Shown piece after piece: positions 53,799 to 63,755 of a DNA stretch of 64,000 nt. A program made the translations under genes and the position numbers. The stretch spans positions 434,001-498,000 of the forward strand of contig NZ_CANMOO010000001.1 in assembly GCF_947499585.1 (NCBI RefSeq), written 5' to 3'. How positions within the stretch are numbered: position 1 is the stretch's first letter; every line of letters begins with the position of its first letter. Under the pieces are notes generated by a model, which was not told the DNA's origin, ran no database searches, and was given only the letters and a program-made list of their open reading frames with translations. This DNA is from an uncultured Allomuricauda sp. (GTDB lineage: Bacteria > Bacteroidota > Bacteroidia > Flavobacteriales > Flavobacteriaceae).

Positions 53799-53806
53799 TA
53801 GTTTTG
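53799..53806 (+). promoter_or_regulatory. Putative -7 box of the carboxylase operon
   Basis: TAGTTTTG fits TAnnTTTG. A TTG (53782-53784) lies upstream but at only 14 nt, shorter than usual. The ATG is at 53864. Confidence 0.35.
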
Positions 53807-53863
53807 TATTGGATTAAGGCTTTAATCTTATATTTATCTAGATAACCTGTAACTACTGTTTTT

Positions 53864-54349
53864 ATGGAAAATTCCTATGTTATAAAGGTCAATGAAAACT
53901 TTGATTTTCAACTCTCCGAAGACGATATTTCCTCATTAGATATTTTAAAGACAAGCAGTGATACGCTGCACCTACTAAAAAATGGCGTTTCTTACCATAT
54001 TCAGATTGTAAAATCCGATTTTAACAATAGGCTTTATACAATTAAAGTAAATGGTAATGAGCATCAAATCTCGATAGATGACCCTTTGGAGGTACTTATT
54101 AAAAAAATGGGTTTTGCCGTTAATGGAGCTAAAAATATAGATTCCATAGCTGCTCCAATGCCGGGTTTGATTCTAGATATTTTGGTTAAAGAGGGAGAAG
54201 AGGTAAAAGAAGATGGTCAATTATTGATTTTAGAAGCCATGAAAATGGAAAATATTATTACTTCACCTCGAAATGGCTTCATTAAAAAGATTTCTATAAT
54301 AAAGGGCGAAGCGGTAGAAAAGAAACAATTACTGATTGAATTTCAATAA
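53864..54349 (+). CDS. Biotin carboxyl carrier subunit of an acyl-CoA carboxylase
   Basis: 161 aa. The C-terminal biotinyl domain has AAPMPGLILDILVKEGEEV and the biotinylation motif EAMKMEN (K127). The N-terminal 90 residues form a beta-rich linker that probably docks on the biotin carboxylase. It is first of a three-gene operon for a split carboxylase: carrier, carboxylase, carboxyltransferase. The location next to methylmalonyl-CoA mutase suggests a propionyl-CoA carboxylase; acetyl-CoA carboxylase cannot be excluded. Confidence 0.9.
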   Translation: MENSYVIKVNENFDFQLSEDDISSLDILKTSSDTLHLLKNGVSYHIQIVKSDFNNRLYTIKVNGNEHQISIDDPLEVLIKKMGFAVNGAKNIDSIAAPMPGLILDILVKEGEEVKEDGQLLILEAMKMENIITSPRNGFIKKISIIKGEAVEKKQLLIEFQ

Positions 54350-54355
54350 TCAATT

Positions 54356-55798
54356 ATGAAAAAAATATTGGTTGCAAATCGCGGAGAAATTGCCTTACGG
54401 GTAATGAAAACCGCAAAGAAGATGGGAATAAGCACTGTAGCGGTATTTTCTAGAGCAGATAGAAATGCCCCGCATGTTCGATTTGCAGACGAAGCAGTCT
54501 GCATTGGAGAAGCGCCATCCAATAAATCTTATTTGTTGGGAGATAAAATCATTGAAGTAGCCTTAAAGCTAAATGTTGATGGAATCCATCCTGGATATGG
54601 TTTTTTAAGTGAGAATGCGGATTTTGCGGAAGCGGTTGAAAAGAATGGACTGACCTTTATTGGCCCAAAATCTAAAGCCATACGGGTAATGGGAAGCAAA
54701 CTCGCGGCTAAAGAAGCTGTAAAGGCATATAATATTCCCATGGTGCCCGGTATTGATGAGGCCATAACAGATGTTGCCAAAGCCCATGAAATTGCAAATG
54801 AGATTGGATACCCAGTATTAATAAAAGCTTCCGCTGGTGGAGGTGGAAAGGGTATGCGAATTGTAGAAAAGGAAGCAGATTTGGAATCCCAAATGGAACG
54901 GGCAATCAGTGAAGCTACTTCTGCCTTTGGGGATGGTTCTGTTTTTGTAGAAAAATATGTGACTTCTCCAAGGCATATTGAGATTCAAGTGATGGCAGAT
55001 ACCCATGGCAATGTGTTGCACTTTTTTGAACGGGAATGCAGTATCCAAAGACGTCATCAAAAGGTTGTGGAAGAGGCCCCGTCTTCTATTTTAACACCTG
55101 AACTAAGGAATGCAATGGGGGTAGCGGCAACTAAGGTTGCTGAAGCTTGTGATTATGTGGGGGCGGGTACTGTGGAGTTTTTAATGGATGCCGATTTAAA
55201 CTTCTACTTTTTGGAAATGAACACAAGATTGCAGGTAGAACACCCAGTTACAGAATTGATTTCTGGAGTTGATTTAGTGGAGCTGCAGATAAAAGTGGCT
55301 AGGGGGGAAGAACTGCCATTAAAACAAGAAGATTTAAAGATACGGGGCCATGCTATGGAGTTGCGGGTTTATGCGGAGGACCCTCTGAACGATTTCTTGC
55401 CTAGTGTTGGTAATTTGGAGGTTTATAAGTTGCCGGTTGGAGAAGGGATTAGGGTAGATAATGGTTTTGAAGAAGGAATGGATATTCCAATTTATTATGA
55501 CCCCATGCTTTCAAAATTGATTACCTATGGTGAAACGAGGGAAGAGGCGATTGAATTAATACTTGATGCTATTCAGAATTATAAAATTAAGGGAGTACAG
55601 ACCACATTGCCTTTTGGCACTTTTGTTTTTAAACATGATGCGTTTAGGTCTGGAAATTTTGATACGCATTTTGTAAAAGATTATTATTCTCCGGAAATCC
55701 TGAAACAAAAAAACACGGATGAGGCAGAAATAGCAGCTATGATTGCATTGCACCAATACCTTGAAGATCAAAAAATAGTAAAATTACCATCAAACTAA
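54356..55798 (+). CDS. Biotin carboxylase subunit of acyl-CoA carboxylase
   Basis: 480 aa ATP-grasp enzyme: [17 protein letters not shown] at 4-20, [15 protein letters not shown], the glycine loop [46 protein letters not shown] and [17 protein letters not shown]. It carboxylates the biotin of the carrier subunit using bicarbonate and ATP. Gene spacing is 6 bp on both sides. In the cell this is probably the alpha subunit of propionyl-CoA carboxylase. Confidence 0.94.
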   Translation: MKKILVANRGEIALRVMKTAKKMGISTVAVFSRADRNAPHVRFADEAVCIGEAPSNKSYLLGDKIIEVALKLNVDGIHPGYGFLSENADFAEAVEKNGLTFIGPKSKAIRVMGSKLAAKEAVKAYNIPMVPGIDEAITDVAKAHEIANEIGYPVLIKASAGGGGKGMRIVEKEADLESQMERAISEATSAFGDGSVFVEKYVTSPRHIEIQVMADTHGNVLHFFERECSIQRRHQKVVEEAPSSILTPELRNAMGVAATKVAEACDYVGAGTVEFLMDADLNFYFLEMNTRLQVEHPVTELISGVDLVELQIKVARGEELPLKQEDLKIRGHAMELRVYAEDPLNDFLPSVGNLEVYKLPVGEGIRVDNGFEEGMDIPIYYDPMLSKLITYGETREEAIELILDAIQNYKIKGVQTTLPFGTFVFKHDAFRSGNFDTHFVKDYYSPEILKQKNTDEAEIAAMIALHQYLEDQKIVKLPSN

Positions 55799-55803
55799 TT
55801 CGT

Positions 55804-57345
55804 ATGGATTCCAAAATAAAGATTTTAAAGGACAAAGTAGCTCAAGCCCATTTAGGTGGAGGTGAAAAACGAATTGAAAAGCAACATCAAAAGAAAAAAT
55901 TAACTGCGAGGGAGCGAGTCCAATATTTGTTGGATGAAGGCTCTTTTGAAGAAATGGGCATCTTGGTTACCCACCGTACCACAGATTTTGGTATGGAAAA
56001 GGAAATCTATTATGGGGATGGTGTTGTAACAGGTTATGGAACTATTAATGGACGATTGGTCTATGTTTATGCCCAAGACTTTACCGTTTTTGGAGGTGCA
56101 TTGTCTGAAACCCATGCTGAAAAAATATGTAAAATCATGGATTTGGCCATGAAAGTGGGCGCGCCAATCATTGGATTGAATGATTCCGGAGGAGCCAGAA
56201 TACAAGAAGGAGTTAGGTCTCTTGGTGGGTATGCCGATATTTTTTATAGAAATGTACAAGCATCAGGAGTAGTCCCTCAGATATCTGCAGTAATGGGGCC
56301 ATGTGCAGGTGGGGCTGTGTATTCGCCAGCAATGACTGATTTTATTGTGATGGTAGAAGAAACCAGTTACATGTTTGTAACAGGACCCAATGTGGTAAAA
56401 ACGGTAACAAATGAAGAGGTTACATCTGAAGAATTGGGAGGTGCCAGTGCACATGCGGTAAAATCTGGAGTTGCTCATAAAACCTCTTCCAATGATGCTA
56501 TATGCTTGGATGATATTAGAAACTTGTTGGACTATTTGCCTCAAAACAATACTGAGTTACCAAAATTAAAGCCATATGCTTTAGGAGATGAGATACGAGA
56601 GGAACTTTCGGGTATGGTGCCTGATAATCCTAACAAGCCATATAATATGCATGATGTAATCAATGGGATTATAGACAGGGATACTTTTTATGAAATCCAT
56701 AAAGACTATGCTGAAAATATAATAGTTGGTTTTGCACGATTAGGAGGTAGAAGTATTGGCATCATTGCTAACCAGCCCATGTTTTTGGCAGGGGTATTAG
56801 GAGTACAAAGCTCAAGAAAAGCGGCCCGTTTTACTCGATTTTGCGACGCCTTTAATATTCCGTTGCTGGTTTTGGTGGATGTTCCTGGTTTCTTACCTGG
56901 TACAGATCAAGAGTGGAACGGTATTATCATGCATGGAGCCAAACTTTTGTATGCCTTGAGTGAAGCAACGGTGCCAAGAGTTACAGTCATTACTAGAAAA
57001 GCATATGGTGGTGCTTACGACGTAATGAATTCTAAACATATTGGAGCAGATTTCAATTTTGCATGGCCCAATGCGGAGATAGCGGTTATGGGGGCAAAAG
57101 GAGCTAGTGAGATTATTTTTAGGCGAGAAATTGCAGCTGCAGAAGACTCAGTAGAAAAATTAGCTGAAAAAGAAGCTGAGTATGCGGAAAAATTTGCAAA
57201 CCCATATAGAGCAGCGCAAAGAGGGTTCATAGATGAAGTAATACTTCCTAAAAATACCAGAAGAAAACTATTGAAGGCTTTTGCCATGCTAGAGAAAAAG
57301 GAAGTGCAAACTCCAAAGAAAAAGCACGGGAATATTCCACTTTGA
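55804..57345 (+). CDS. Acyl-CoA carboxylase carboxyltransferase (beta) subunit, probably propionyl-CoA
   Basis: 513 aa crotonase-fold carboxyltransferase: [86 protein letters not shown], and a C-terminal [19 protein letters not shown]. This is the single-chain PccB/MmdA type, acting on propionyl-CoA to give methylmalonyl-CoA, consistent with the mutase genes 2.5 kb away. It ends the three-gene operon. Confidence 0.93.
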   Translation: MDSKIKILKDKVAQAHLGGGEKRIEKQHQKKKLTARERVQYLLDEGSFEEMGILVTHRTTDFGMEKEIYYGDGVVTGYGTINGRLVYVYAQDFTVFGGALSETHAEKICKIMDLAMKVGAPIIGLNDSGGARIQEGVRSLGGYADIFYRNVQASGVVPQISAVMGPCAGGAVYSPAMTDFIVMVEETSYMFVTGPNVVKTVTNEEVTSEELGGASAHAVKSGVAHKTSSNDAICLDDIRNLLDYLPQNNTELPKLKPYALGDEIREELSGMVPDNPNKPYNMHDVINGIIDRDTFYEIHKDYAENIIVGFARLGGRSIGIIANQPMFLAGVLGVQSSRKAARFTRFCDAFNIPLLVLVDVPGFLPGTDQEWNGIIMHGAKLLYALSEATVPRVTVITRKAYGGAYDVMNSKHIGADFNFAWPNAEIAVMGAKGASEIIFRREIAAAEDSVEKLAEKEAEYAEKFANPYRAAQRGFIDEVILPKNTRRKLLKAFAMLEKKEVQTPKKKHGNIPL

Positions 57346-57429
57346 TTCACTAGTGTTTCTTAGTAAAGAATATATAAAAATATAATACAAATACCTTCTA
57401 AAAAACTTCATCACTAATCTGGGTATACC

Positions 57430-57437
57430 TAGTTTTG
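57430..57437 (+). promoter_or_regulatory. Putative -7 box of the MFS exporter gene
   Basis: TAGTTTTG ends 4 nt before the ATG at 57442, so the transcript would start at the start codon. The -33 element is not clear. Confidence 0.45.
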
Positions 57438-57441
57438 CACA

Positions 57442-58650
57442 ATGCAAAAAGATACCCAGAAACCTAATTTTGAGTTTATAGCATTGATGGCTGCATTGAT
57501 GTCAATCGTAGCACTGGCAATTGATGCTATTTTACCTGCGCTATCAAATATTGGAGTGGCCATAAATAGTTTGGACCCCATAGATCACCAATTGTTGATC
57601 ACCATGATTTTTTTGGGACTTGGAGTAGGTCAACTATTTTTTGGACCATTATCTGATAGTTATGGCAGAAAACCAATGGTTTATTTGGGTTTTACTTTAT
57701 TTGTTATAGCAAGTATGATTTGCTTACTTGCCCCTTCTTTGGAAATAATGATTTTAGGTAGAATTTTACAGGGCGTTGGCCTTTCAGGACCAAGAACCCT
57801 GGCCATATCTATTATTAGGGACACTTATAAAGGAGATTATATGGCCAAAGTAATGTCCTTCGTGGTTGCTTTCTTCATTTTAATACCAGTTGTTGCGCCA
57901 GCTATAGGGAAGATTATTCTCGACAATTTTGGATGGAAAGCGATTTTTTATGTTCAATTGGTTTTTGGGCTCATCGTTTGTTTTTGGTTTTGGAAAAGAC
58001 AAGCTGAAACACTTCGTCCAGAATATAAGATTCCAATCTCTAGTAGCGTATTCATTGATGGCGCAAGGGAATTCTTAAAGTACAGGGAGACCATTATTTA
58101 TACCTTAATGTCAGGTATGGTTACTGGAGCTTTTTTGGTGTATTTAAGTGCGGCACAGCATGTTTTTGAAAATCAATATGGATTGAAAGAGGCGTTCCCT
58201 TATATTTTTGCCGGACTGGCAATTTCTATAGGACTTTCAACATTATTAAACGGTACGTTGGTAATGAAGTTTGGCATGCGTAAACTATCACGGTTGGCAC
58301 TTATTGGTTTTTGTGCCATTGCAATCATGTACACCTTTCTATTTTGGAATTCACCTAACCCCAGTATTTTTGTTTTGGTCGGTTTTCTTTCGGCACAGTT
58401 CTTCTGCTTAGGTTTTATGTGGGGAAATTACCGCTCTATTGCTATGGAACCAATAGGTCATATAGCAGGTATTGGTGCAGCCATTAATGGTTTTGTTTCA
58501 ACCTTGTTAGCCATACCTATTGCCACGTTTATAGGAGATTTTGTGCAAGATAGTGTTTGGCCACTCTTTGCCGGTTTGGCTGTCTGTGGCCTACTTTCAT
58601 TATTTACTTTGATGATGGTTAAAAAGCCAAAAAGAGTTGCTGCAGCTTAG
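57442..58650 (+). CDS. MFS multidrug exporter, Bcr/CflA type
   Basis: 402 aa with twelve membrane helices and Bcr/CflA features: AIDAILPALSNIGVAI in helix 1, GLGVGQLFFGPLSDSYGRKPMVY (motif A) and RILQGVGLSGPRTLAISIIRD with the helix-4 motif. Members export drugs such as bicyclomycin and sulfonamides using the proton gradient; the substrate here is unknown. It is monocistronic and its stop overlaps that of the convergent anmK gene by 4 nt. Confidence 0.9.
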   Translation: MQKDTQKPNFEFIALMAALMSIVALAIDAILPALSNIGVAINSLDPIDHQLLITMIFLGLGVGQLFFGPLSDSYGRKPMVYLGFTLFVIASMICLLAPSLEIMILGRILQGVGLSGPRTLAISIIRDTYKGDYMAKVMSFVVAFFILIPVVAPAIGKIILDNFGWKAIFYVQLVFGLIVCFWFWKRQAETLRPEYKIPISSSVFIDGAREFLKYRETIIYTLMSGMVTGAFLVYLSAAQHVFENQYGLKEAFPYIFAGLAISIGLSTLLNGTLVMKFGMRKLSRLALIGFCAIAIMYTFLFWNSPNPSIFVLVGFLSAQFFCLGFMWGNYRSIAMEPIGHIAGIGAAINGFVSTLLAIPIATFIGDFVQDSVWPLFAGLAVCGLLSLFTLMMVKKPKRVAAA

Positions 58651-59729
58651 TTGTTTTCAGGAAAAAAAACTTCCCCGCTACATGAATCTTCTGTTGCTCC
58701 TGTTACTGAGCTCAACACATTGATTTTGTCTTCCAAACGAAGTACTCCCATTAAAGCAAAAACTAATGCTTCCTTGAATGCGATCAATGTTTTAGAAAGA
58801 ATGATGATATCTATTGATGCCCCAAGCTTTTCTTGAAGAGTGTCCATAAAAAAATGATTTAAAGCCCCGCCTCCGGCAACGAATAATTTGCTACGCGGTT
58901 TTGTGGCATGTTTATGGACTTCTATTGCAATTTGTTCGCAATTATGATGAATAAATGTATGGAGTAAATTAATGTGGGAAGCACCCGAATTTTCAATCAA
59001 TGGAACAATTTGTTCAGTAAACAGCTCGTAACCTGTAGATTTGGGATAAGGCAACTTATAATATTCTAATTGATTAAGCTTTCTAGCTAGTGGTTTATCT
59101 ACCCTTCCGCTTCTGGCCAATTTACCTCCCTCATCATAAGCCAATCCCATTTTTTGAGTAACATAATTTAAAGGCATGTTGGCCATACCAATATCATATG
59201 CGATGCTTTCTCCATCTTTGTCAAAAGAAACATTACTTATTCCTCCCAAGTTCAAGCAAAAATCATAATCATGAAATAACAATCGATCACCAATCGGGAC
59301 CAAAGGAGCACCTTGTCCTCCTAAGGAAACATCTTTGCTTCTAAAATCGCATACAACTTGTTTTTCGCTGGTATCTGCTAATAACTGTCCATCTCCCAAT
59401 TGAAAAGTAAAACCATCTTCTGGTCTATGGTGCGATGTATGTCCGTGGCTCGCTATAAAATCAACTTGTAAATTGTGTTCCTCAATAAAACTTTTAGCTT
59501 GTTCACCCAGCCAAACACCATAATCTTTATGTAATTGATCATGATTTTCTTTAGATAGATGAATAGCATTTTTAAGATAGTCCCGCATTTTTTCGGTATA
59601 ATGGACATCTCTAGTGTTTTCTATGGAAAACTCCCAATTACCACTGCTTTGCCAAAGATGGCAATAGGCTAAATCCAACCCATCTAATGAAGTACCGGAC
59701 ATTAACCCTAGAACCTTATATTTTTTCAT
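58647..59729 (-). CDS. anmK: Anhydro-N-acetylmuramic acid kinase
   Basis: 360 aa. ATP site GLMSGTSLDGLDLAYCHL at 8-25, SHGHTSHHRPEDGFTFQLGDG, CDFRSKDVSLGGQGAPLVP with the catalytic Asp, and LFVAGGGALNHFFMD near the end. It opens the 1,6-anhydro ring of anhMurNAc and phosphorylates it to MurNAc-6-phosphate during wall recycling. It follows the methyltransferase, NagZ-like and AmpG-like genes on the same strand. Confidence 0.95.
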   Translation of the reverse strand: MKKYKVLGLMSGTSLDGLDLAYCHLWQSSGNWEFSIENTRDVHYTEKMRDYLKNAIHLSKENHDQLHKDYGVWLGEQAKSFIEEHNLQVDFIASHGHTSHHRPEDGFTFQLGDGQLLADTSEKQVVCDFRSKDVSLGGQGAPLVPIGDRLLFHDYDFCLNLGGISNVSFDKDGESIAYDIGMANMPLNYVTQKMGLAYDEGGKLARSGRVDKPLARKLNQLEYYKLPYPKSTGYELFTEQIVPLIENSGASHINLLHTFIHHNCEQIAIEVHKHATKPRSKLFVAGGGALNHFFMDTLQEKLGASIDIIILSKTLIAFKEALVFALMGVLRLEDKINVLSSVTGATEDSCSGEVFFPENN

Positions 59730-60394
59730 TATAGTTTTTTGATTTTAATGATTAATGAAATAGGCTTTTCATCGTCATTCAATACCTCCTGAAAATTTAC
59801 CTTCACCTTTTCAAGAGATCCAAGTATTTCCGACCAATTTTCAAAAGTTCTTGCATACCAAGAATGACCGTCTTCAAAATTGCCTGGTAAACCCTTCCAA
59901 GCATCTGACAGCCACTGACTTTTATAGGCAAGTCCACTTTGTATTAAGAAAAATGGGTGCAAGGTTTGAATTATAATGTATCCATTGTGAGAAATGGACT
60001 TTAACGTGTTTTTCAAAAGTTTTTGGAGGCCATCCTCCAAATACAGACAAAAGTTAAAAACAGCGGCATCAAAAGGAGCATGTGGTATAGGGTTACCTTC
60101 TATTATATCCTCAAAAGTGAATACGTGATAATCTCCTGAATCTTTTTTTTTGGCTTCCGCAATAAGGTCTTCTATAGCATCAAACCCAACAGTATGGAAT
60201 CCCATTCTGCTTATTTCTCTTGTGAGCCAGCCTTCTCCACACCCAATATCGACGAACTTCTCACAATTGAGACTGGCAACAGTTTTCAAAATTGCTTTAT
60301 TGGTGAATTTTCTAGATGGAATCTGATTGTCCTGAATTACCTTAATCCATTCGGAAGCATTCTTTTCCCATGATGAAATGATGTCCGTTTTCAT
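59729..60394 (-). CDS. Class I SAM-dependent methyltransferase
   Basis: 221 aa. Rossmann motif I FVDIGCGEGWLTREI, motif II TVGFDAIEDLIAEAK, motif post-I AVFNFCLYLEDGLQKLLKN, then VKVNFQEVLNDDEKP. This is a generic methyltransferase of the small-molecule type (UbiE/Methyltransf_11 region). It is embedded in a peptidoglycan-recycling cluster, overlapping anmK by one nt and the GH3 gene by 4 nt, so it may modify a recycled sugar or be unrelated cargo. Confidence 0.85.
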   Translation of the reverse strand: MKTDIISSWEKNASEWIKVIQDNQIPSRKFTNKAILKTVASLNCEKFVDIGCGEGWLTREISRMGFHTVGFDAIEDLIAEAKKKDSGDYHVFTFEDIIEGNPIPHAPFDAAVFNFCLYLEDGLQKLLKNTLKSISHNGYIIIQTLHPFFLIQSGLAYKSQWLSDAWKGLPGNFEDGHSWYARTFENWSEILGSLEKVKVNFQEVLNDDEKPISLIIKIKKL

Positions 60395-62001
60395 ACTTGA
60401 AATGTTTTAAGTGTTATGGGGAGTTTTCCTTTGGCTTCTGTTTGACCAATAAAATGATAATATGCCACTTCTTGGAATTCCGTAAAATCTTGATAGACCA
60501 CTACTACATTGGAGCTGGATTTCAACTTTAGCGTATCAATCACGTAGGGATTTCCAAAGAGATAGATCAAAACATTTTTTTGGGATATTAGAGATTGAAT
60601 AAAATCCAATACCACTTCATCAATTCCAAACTTATTTTTTGGTTTTATAGAAGGAGGAAAGAGCGCCAATACAATGTTTTTATGTTCAGAAACTTTACCT
60701 CTGATTTTGTCTATTGTTTTCGCATTTAATTGATGCTTGGGTTGCCCATATTGGTCTTCTAGTTTTGAAGAAAAGCTGTTTTCTGACTGATTATCCAATG
60801 AAAAGTTGAGAAAATCATTTGCTTTTATTTCTTTCAAAATATCTGGACTTCCATAGAGTTCAGTTATGCTATAATGCGCAATTTTTTTGTTTAACTCTGA
60901 TGCTGATTGAGAGTTAATGTTCCTTTCCATGTCAGTTTCTAAAAACGCCCGCTCCTTTAACCTCCAAACCCTTTCAAAACTTTCTTCAATTCTTTTTTCT
61001 GAAGCATTGGCCACTATTTCTTCAATACCCTCTTTTGAATGTTCCGAGAAACACATTACATCCATTCCGGCTGCAAAAGCACTTGCTTCCAGCATTCCTT
61101 TTTGAGCATATTTTTTAGATACAGCATGCATGTTCAAAGCATCAGAGATAATAACGCCTTCAAACCTCATATCTGTTCTCAATAAATCGGCTATAATTTT
61201 AGATGAGGTAGTAGATGGATTTCCTGAATTATCCAGTTCTGGAACGGATAAATGGCCTATCATTACAGCATCTACGCCTTTTTTTATGAGCTTTTCATAA
61301 GGATAAAGCTCGTTTTTCGTCAACTCTTCTTTTGATTTGTTTATTACAGGTAATCCCAAGTGGGAATCAGTGGCAGTATCGCCATGTCCTGGAAAATGTT
61401 TTAATGCACCTAAAGTCCCAATGCTTTCCATGCCATCTAAATAGGCTTCCGCTTTGGCAAGAACCATATTTTTATCATCACCAAAAGACCGGTATCCAAT
61501 TACTGGATTTTCTGGATTGTTATTGATATCCACTACCGGGGCCAAATTCCAATGAACACCAGCTTCTTTGCAGTCTAGTGCTATTTGCTTTCCAACTTCA
61601 AAAATTAAATCGTTATTTTCTTGGATAGCACCTAAGGTAATTGCGTAGGGGTATTGAGGTGTTTTTTCTATACGCATGGCCAAGCCCCATTCCGCATCAA
61701 TTGCAATGAGTAAAGGAACGTTTGCAGCTTTTTGATACCTAGAAATGAGTTGTTTTAATCTTACATAACTATCATCATTGTAAACTACTTTCTTTTTGCC
61801 TTCAAAATTGGTGGCGGCACTTGCTCTACTATGAAAAAAGCAAATAGCCCCTATATTATTTGTTCTTATTGAATCTTCAATCTTTAGAATTTCTTCTTCA
61901 CCATCATTTATAAATGCAGCGGGCATAAACAACTGTGCAACCTTTTGCTTTAGGGTAAGTTTTTTTGTGGCGTTAGAATAGGGTAGTAGACTGCTATACA
62001 T
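60391..62001 (-). CDS. Glycoside hydrolase family 3, NagZ-like beta-N-acetylglucosaminidase
   Basis: 536 aa with no signal peptide, so cytoplasmic, unlike most Bacteroidota GH3 proteins. The NagZ pattern is seen: IAIDAEWGLAMRI, NLAPVVDINNNPENPVIGYRSFG, LKHFPGHGDTATDSHLGLPV with the NagZ catalytic His loop, AVMIGHLSVPEL and FEGVIISDALNMHAV with the nucleophile Asp. The last 150 residues form an extra alpha/beta domain. NagZ removes GlcNAc from anhydro-muropeptides. Its neighbours (AmpG-like permease and AnmK) give the matching uptake and next step. Confidence 0.9.
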   Translation of the reverse strand: MYSSLLPYSNATKKLTLKQKVAQLFMPAAFINDGEEEILKIEDSIRTNNIGAICFFHSRASAATNFEGKKKVVYNDDSYVRLKQLISRYQKAANVPLLIAIDAEWGLAMRIEKTPQYPYAITLGAIQENNDLIFEVGKQIALDCKEAGVHWNLAPVVDINNNPENPVIGYRSFGDDKNMVLAKAEAYLDGMESIGTLGALKHFPGHGDTATDSHLGLPVINKSKEELTKNELYPYEKLIKKGVDAVMIGHLSVPELDNSGNPSTTSSKIIADLLRTDMRFEGVIISDALNMHAVSKKYAQKGMLEASAFAAGMDVMCFSEHSKEGIEEIVANASEKRIEESFERVWRLKERAFLETDMERNINSQSASELNKKIAHYSITELYGSPDILKEIKANDFLNFSLDNQSENSFSSKLEDQYGQPKHQLNAKTIDKIRGKVSEHKNIVLALFPPSIKPKNKFGIDEVVLDFIQSLISQKNVLIYLFGNPYVIDTLKLKSSSNVVVVYQDFTEFQEVAYYHFIGQTEAKGKLPITLKTFQV

Positions 62002-63274
62002 TGCTTACATCAGTTTTTTTACCATAATCTTCTGGGTATTTTAAATACCTAAGAACTAGAAACGCCGGGAGTGCTGCAATGACTACCCAGAGAAAGAATC
62101 CATCATACCCCAGCCATTCTTGAATATATCCACTCAACATCCCTGGAATCATCATTCCCAAGGCCATAAAACCTGTAGCTATGGCATAGTGCGAAGTTTT
62201 AGTGACTCCTTCAGCAACATATATGAGATAAATGAGGAACGCCGCAAACCCAAATCCGTAACCAAACTGCTCAATAACCACCGTTCCTACTACTGCAAAT
62301 AGACTTGTAGATTGAGTGACAGCAAGAATAGCATAGAGTGCGTTTGGTAAATTTAGAGCCAATAGCATGGGAAGCATCCATTTTTTCAAGCCATCTCTAG
62401 AAATTAGAATTCCGCCCACAATGCCACCAATAGAAAGCATGATGATGCCCACGGTGCCGTATATGGTTCCTACAGCTTCTGTGGAGTATCCCAAGCCTCC
62501 TACTTCCAAAGTATCCAATAAAAAAGGGGAGGCCATTTTAACCAATTGCGACTCGCCTAAGCGATAGGTAAGTATAAACAATAGTGCTACCCATATTTGG
62601 TTCTTTTTGAAAAAGCTGACAAAAATCTCTGAAAAACTCGCTGGTTTTTCTGTTGTTTTATTTTGTGATTCTTCAAATTTGGGTGCAACAAAAAAGTTAG
62701 AAACGGTTAAAATCAACATTAATACGGCCGCACAAATCATGGTCATTGACCAAGCCTTTGTATTATCCCCGTATTCATGTTCAAGAAACCCAGCAAATAT
62801 GACCAAAAGCCCTTGCCCCGTTACCATCGCCAAGCGGTAAAAAGTGCTTCGGAGTCCTATAAAAAAAGATTGCTTCTTTTGGGTTAAACCAATCATATAA
62901 TACCCATCTGAAGCAATATCATTGGTAGCCGATGCAAAAGCCGCCATCCAAAAAAATGCAAGTGTGATAATGAAAAAAGAATTAGAGGGAAGAAATAAAC
63001 CAATGCCCAAAAAGGACAAAGCAACAATAAACTGCATGCCCAGAAACCATTTTCTTTTAGTTCCATTTAGGTCTACCAATGGGCTCCATAACGGTTTTAT
63101 TACCCAAGGCAGATAAAGCCAGCTTGTGTACAGTCCTATCTCTGCATTGCCTATTCCCAAACGCTTGTACATAATAACAGATACTGTTACCACCATAATA
63201 TAGGGAATACCTTGTGTGAAATAGAGCAATGGTATCCAGGCCCATGCGCCTTTGTCTTTTTCGACAGTACTCAT
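61994..63274 (-). CDS. AmpG-like MFS permease (muropeptide import)
   Basis: 426 aa with 12 hydrophobic segments. AmpG features: WIPLLYFTQGIPYIMV at the start, RLGIGNAEIGLYTSWLYLPWVIKPLWSPLVD, FIGLRSTFYRLAMVTGQGLLV, and ASATNDIASDGYYM (with the acidic cluster typical of AmpG). It would import GlcNAc-anhMurNAc or peptides derived from wall turnover. The start overlaps the GNAT stop by 4 nt and the end overlaps the NagZ-like gene by 8 nt. Confidence 0.88.
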   Translation of the reverse strand: MSTVEKDKGAWAWIPLLYFTQGIPYIMVVTVSVIMYKRLGIGNAEIGLYTSWLYLPWVIKPLWSPLVDLNGTKRKWFLGMQFIVALSFLGIGLFLPSNSFFIITLAFFWMAAFASATNDIASDGYYMIGLTQKKQSFFIGLRSTFYRLAMVTGQGLLVIFAGFLEHEYGDNTKAWSMTMICAAVLMLILTVSNFFVAPKFEESQNKTTEKPASFSEIFVSFFKKNQIWVALLFILTYRLGESQLVKMASPFLLDTLEVGGLGYSTEAVGTIYGTVGIIMLSIGGIVGGILISRDGLKKWMLPMLLALNLPNALYAILAVTQSTSLFAVVGTVVIEQFGYGFGFAAFLIYLIYVAEGVTKTSHYAIATGFMALGMMIPGMLSGYIQEWLGYDGFFLWVVIAALPAFLVLRYLKYPEDYGKKTDVSNV

Positions 63275-63753
63275 TTACGGTGTTTTAATAGATTTTGGTA
63301 AATACTTTTTTCGGATTGCTCAATGACTCTTGCATTCACTACTTTTTGGTAGTATTCAACTGGACCAACCCCTCCTATGACGGCATAAGCATATCCAATT
63401 TCCTTTAATGCATTTAGCGATTTTATTAAAAGTATTTTTCCAATGTTTTTCCCTCTTTCCGAAGCTAATACTCCTGTCGGTCCAAAAAAGTTTTTAGATG
63501 TGCTTTCAAAACACGCAAAACCTAAAATGGATTGTTCTCGTTGAGCCACAAAACAGTTAACAGGTAAAGAAGCAAAGGACACATCGACCTCATCTCCCCA
63601 GTTTGAGCTAAAATTGGATGTTACCCAATTGGTTATAATGCTTTTTTCGGGTGCTATCGGTCTTTTGATTATGATGTTTTCAGATTCCAAAAGATGTCTT
63701 TCATCCTTGGAACAATCAGGCAAATCAAGAAGTCTTACAAGCATATCTTGCAT
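63271..63753 (-). CDS. GNAT family N-acetyltransferase in the wall-recycling cluster
   Basis: 160 aa from ATG 63753 (a TTG at 63759 would add two residues). The acetyl-CoA-binding region reads GPTGVLASERGKNIGKILLIKSL, preceded by SILGFACFEST and followed by GYAYAVIGGVGPVEYYQKVV. Substrate unknown; by context it may acetylate an amino sugar or peptide released from the wall. It overlaps the AmpG-like gene by 4 nt. Confidence 0.85.
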   Translation of the reverse strand: MQDMLVRLLDLPDCSKDERHLLESENIIIKRPIAPEKSIITNWVTSNFSSNWGDEVDVSFASLPVNCFVAQREQSILGFACFESTSKNFFGPTGVLASERGKNIGKILLIKSLNALKEIGYAYAVIGGVGPVEYYQKVVNARVIEQSEKSIYQNLLKHRK

Positions 63754-63755
63754 AA

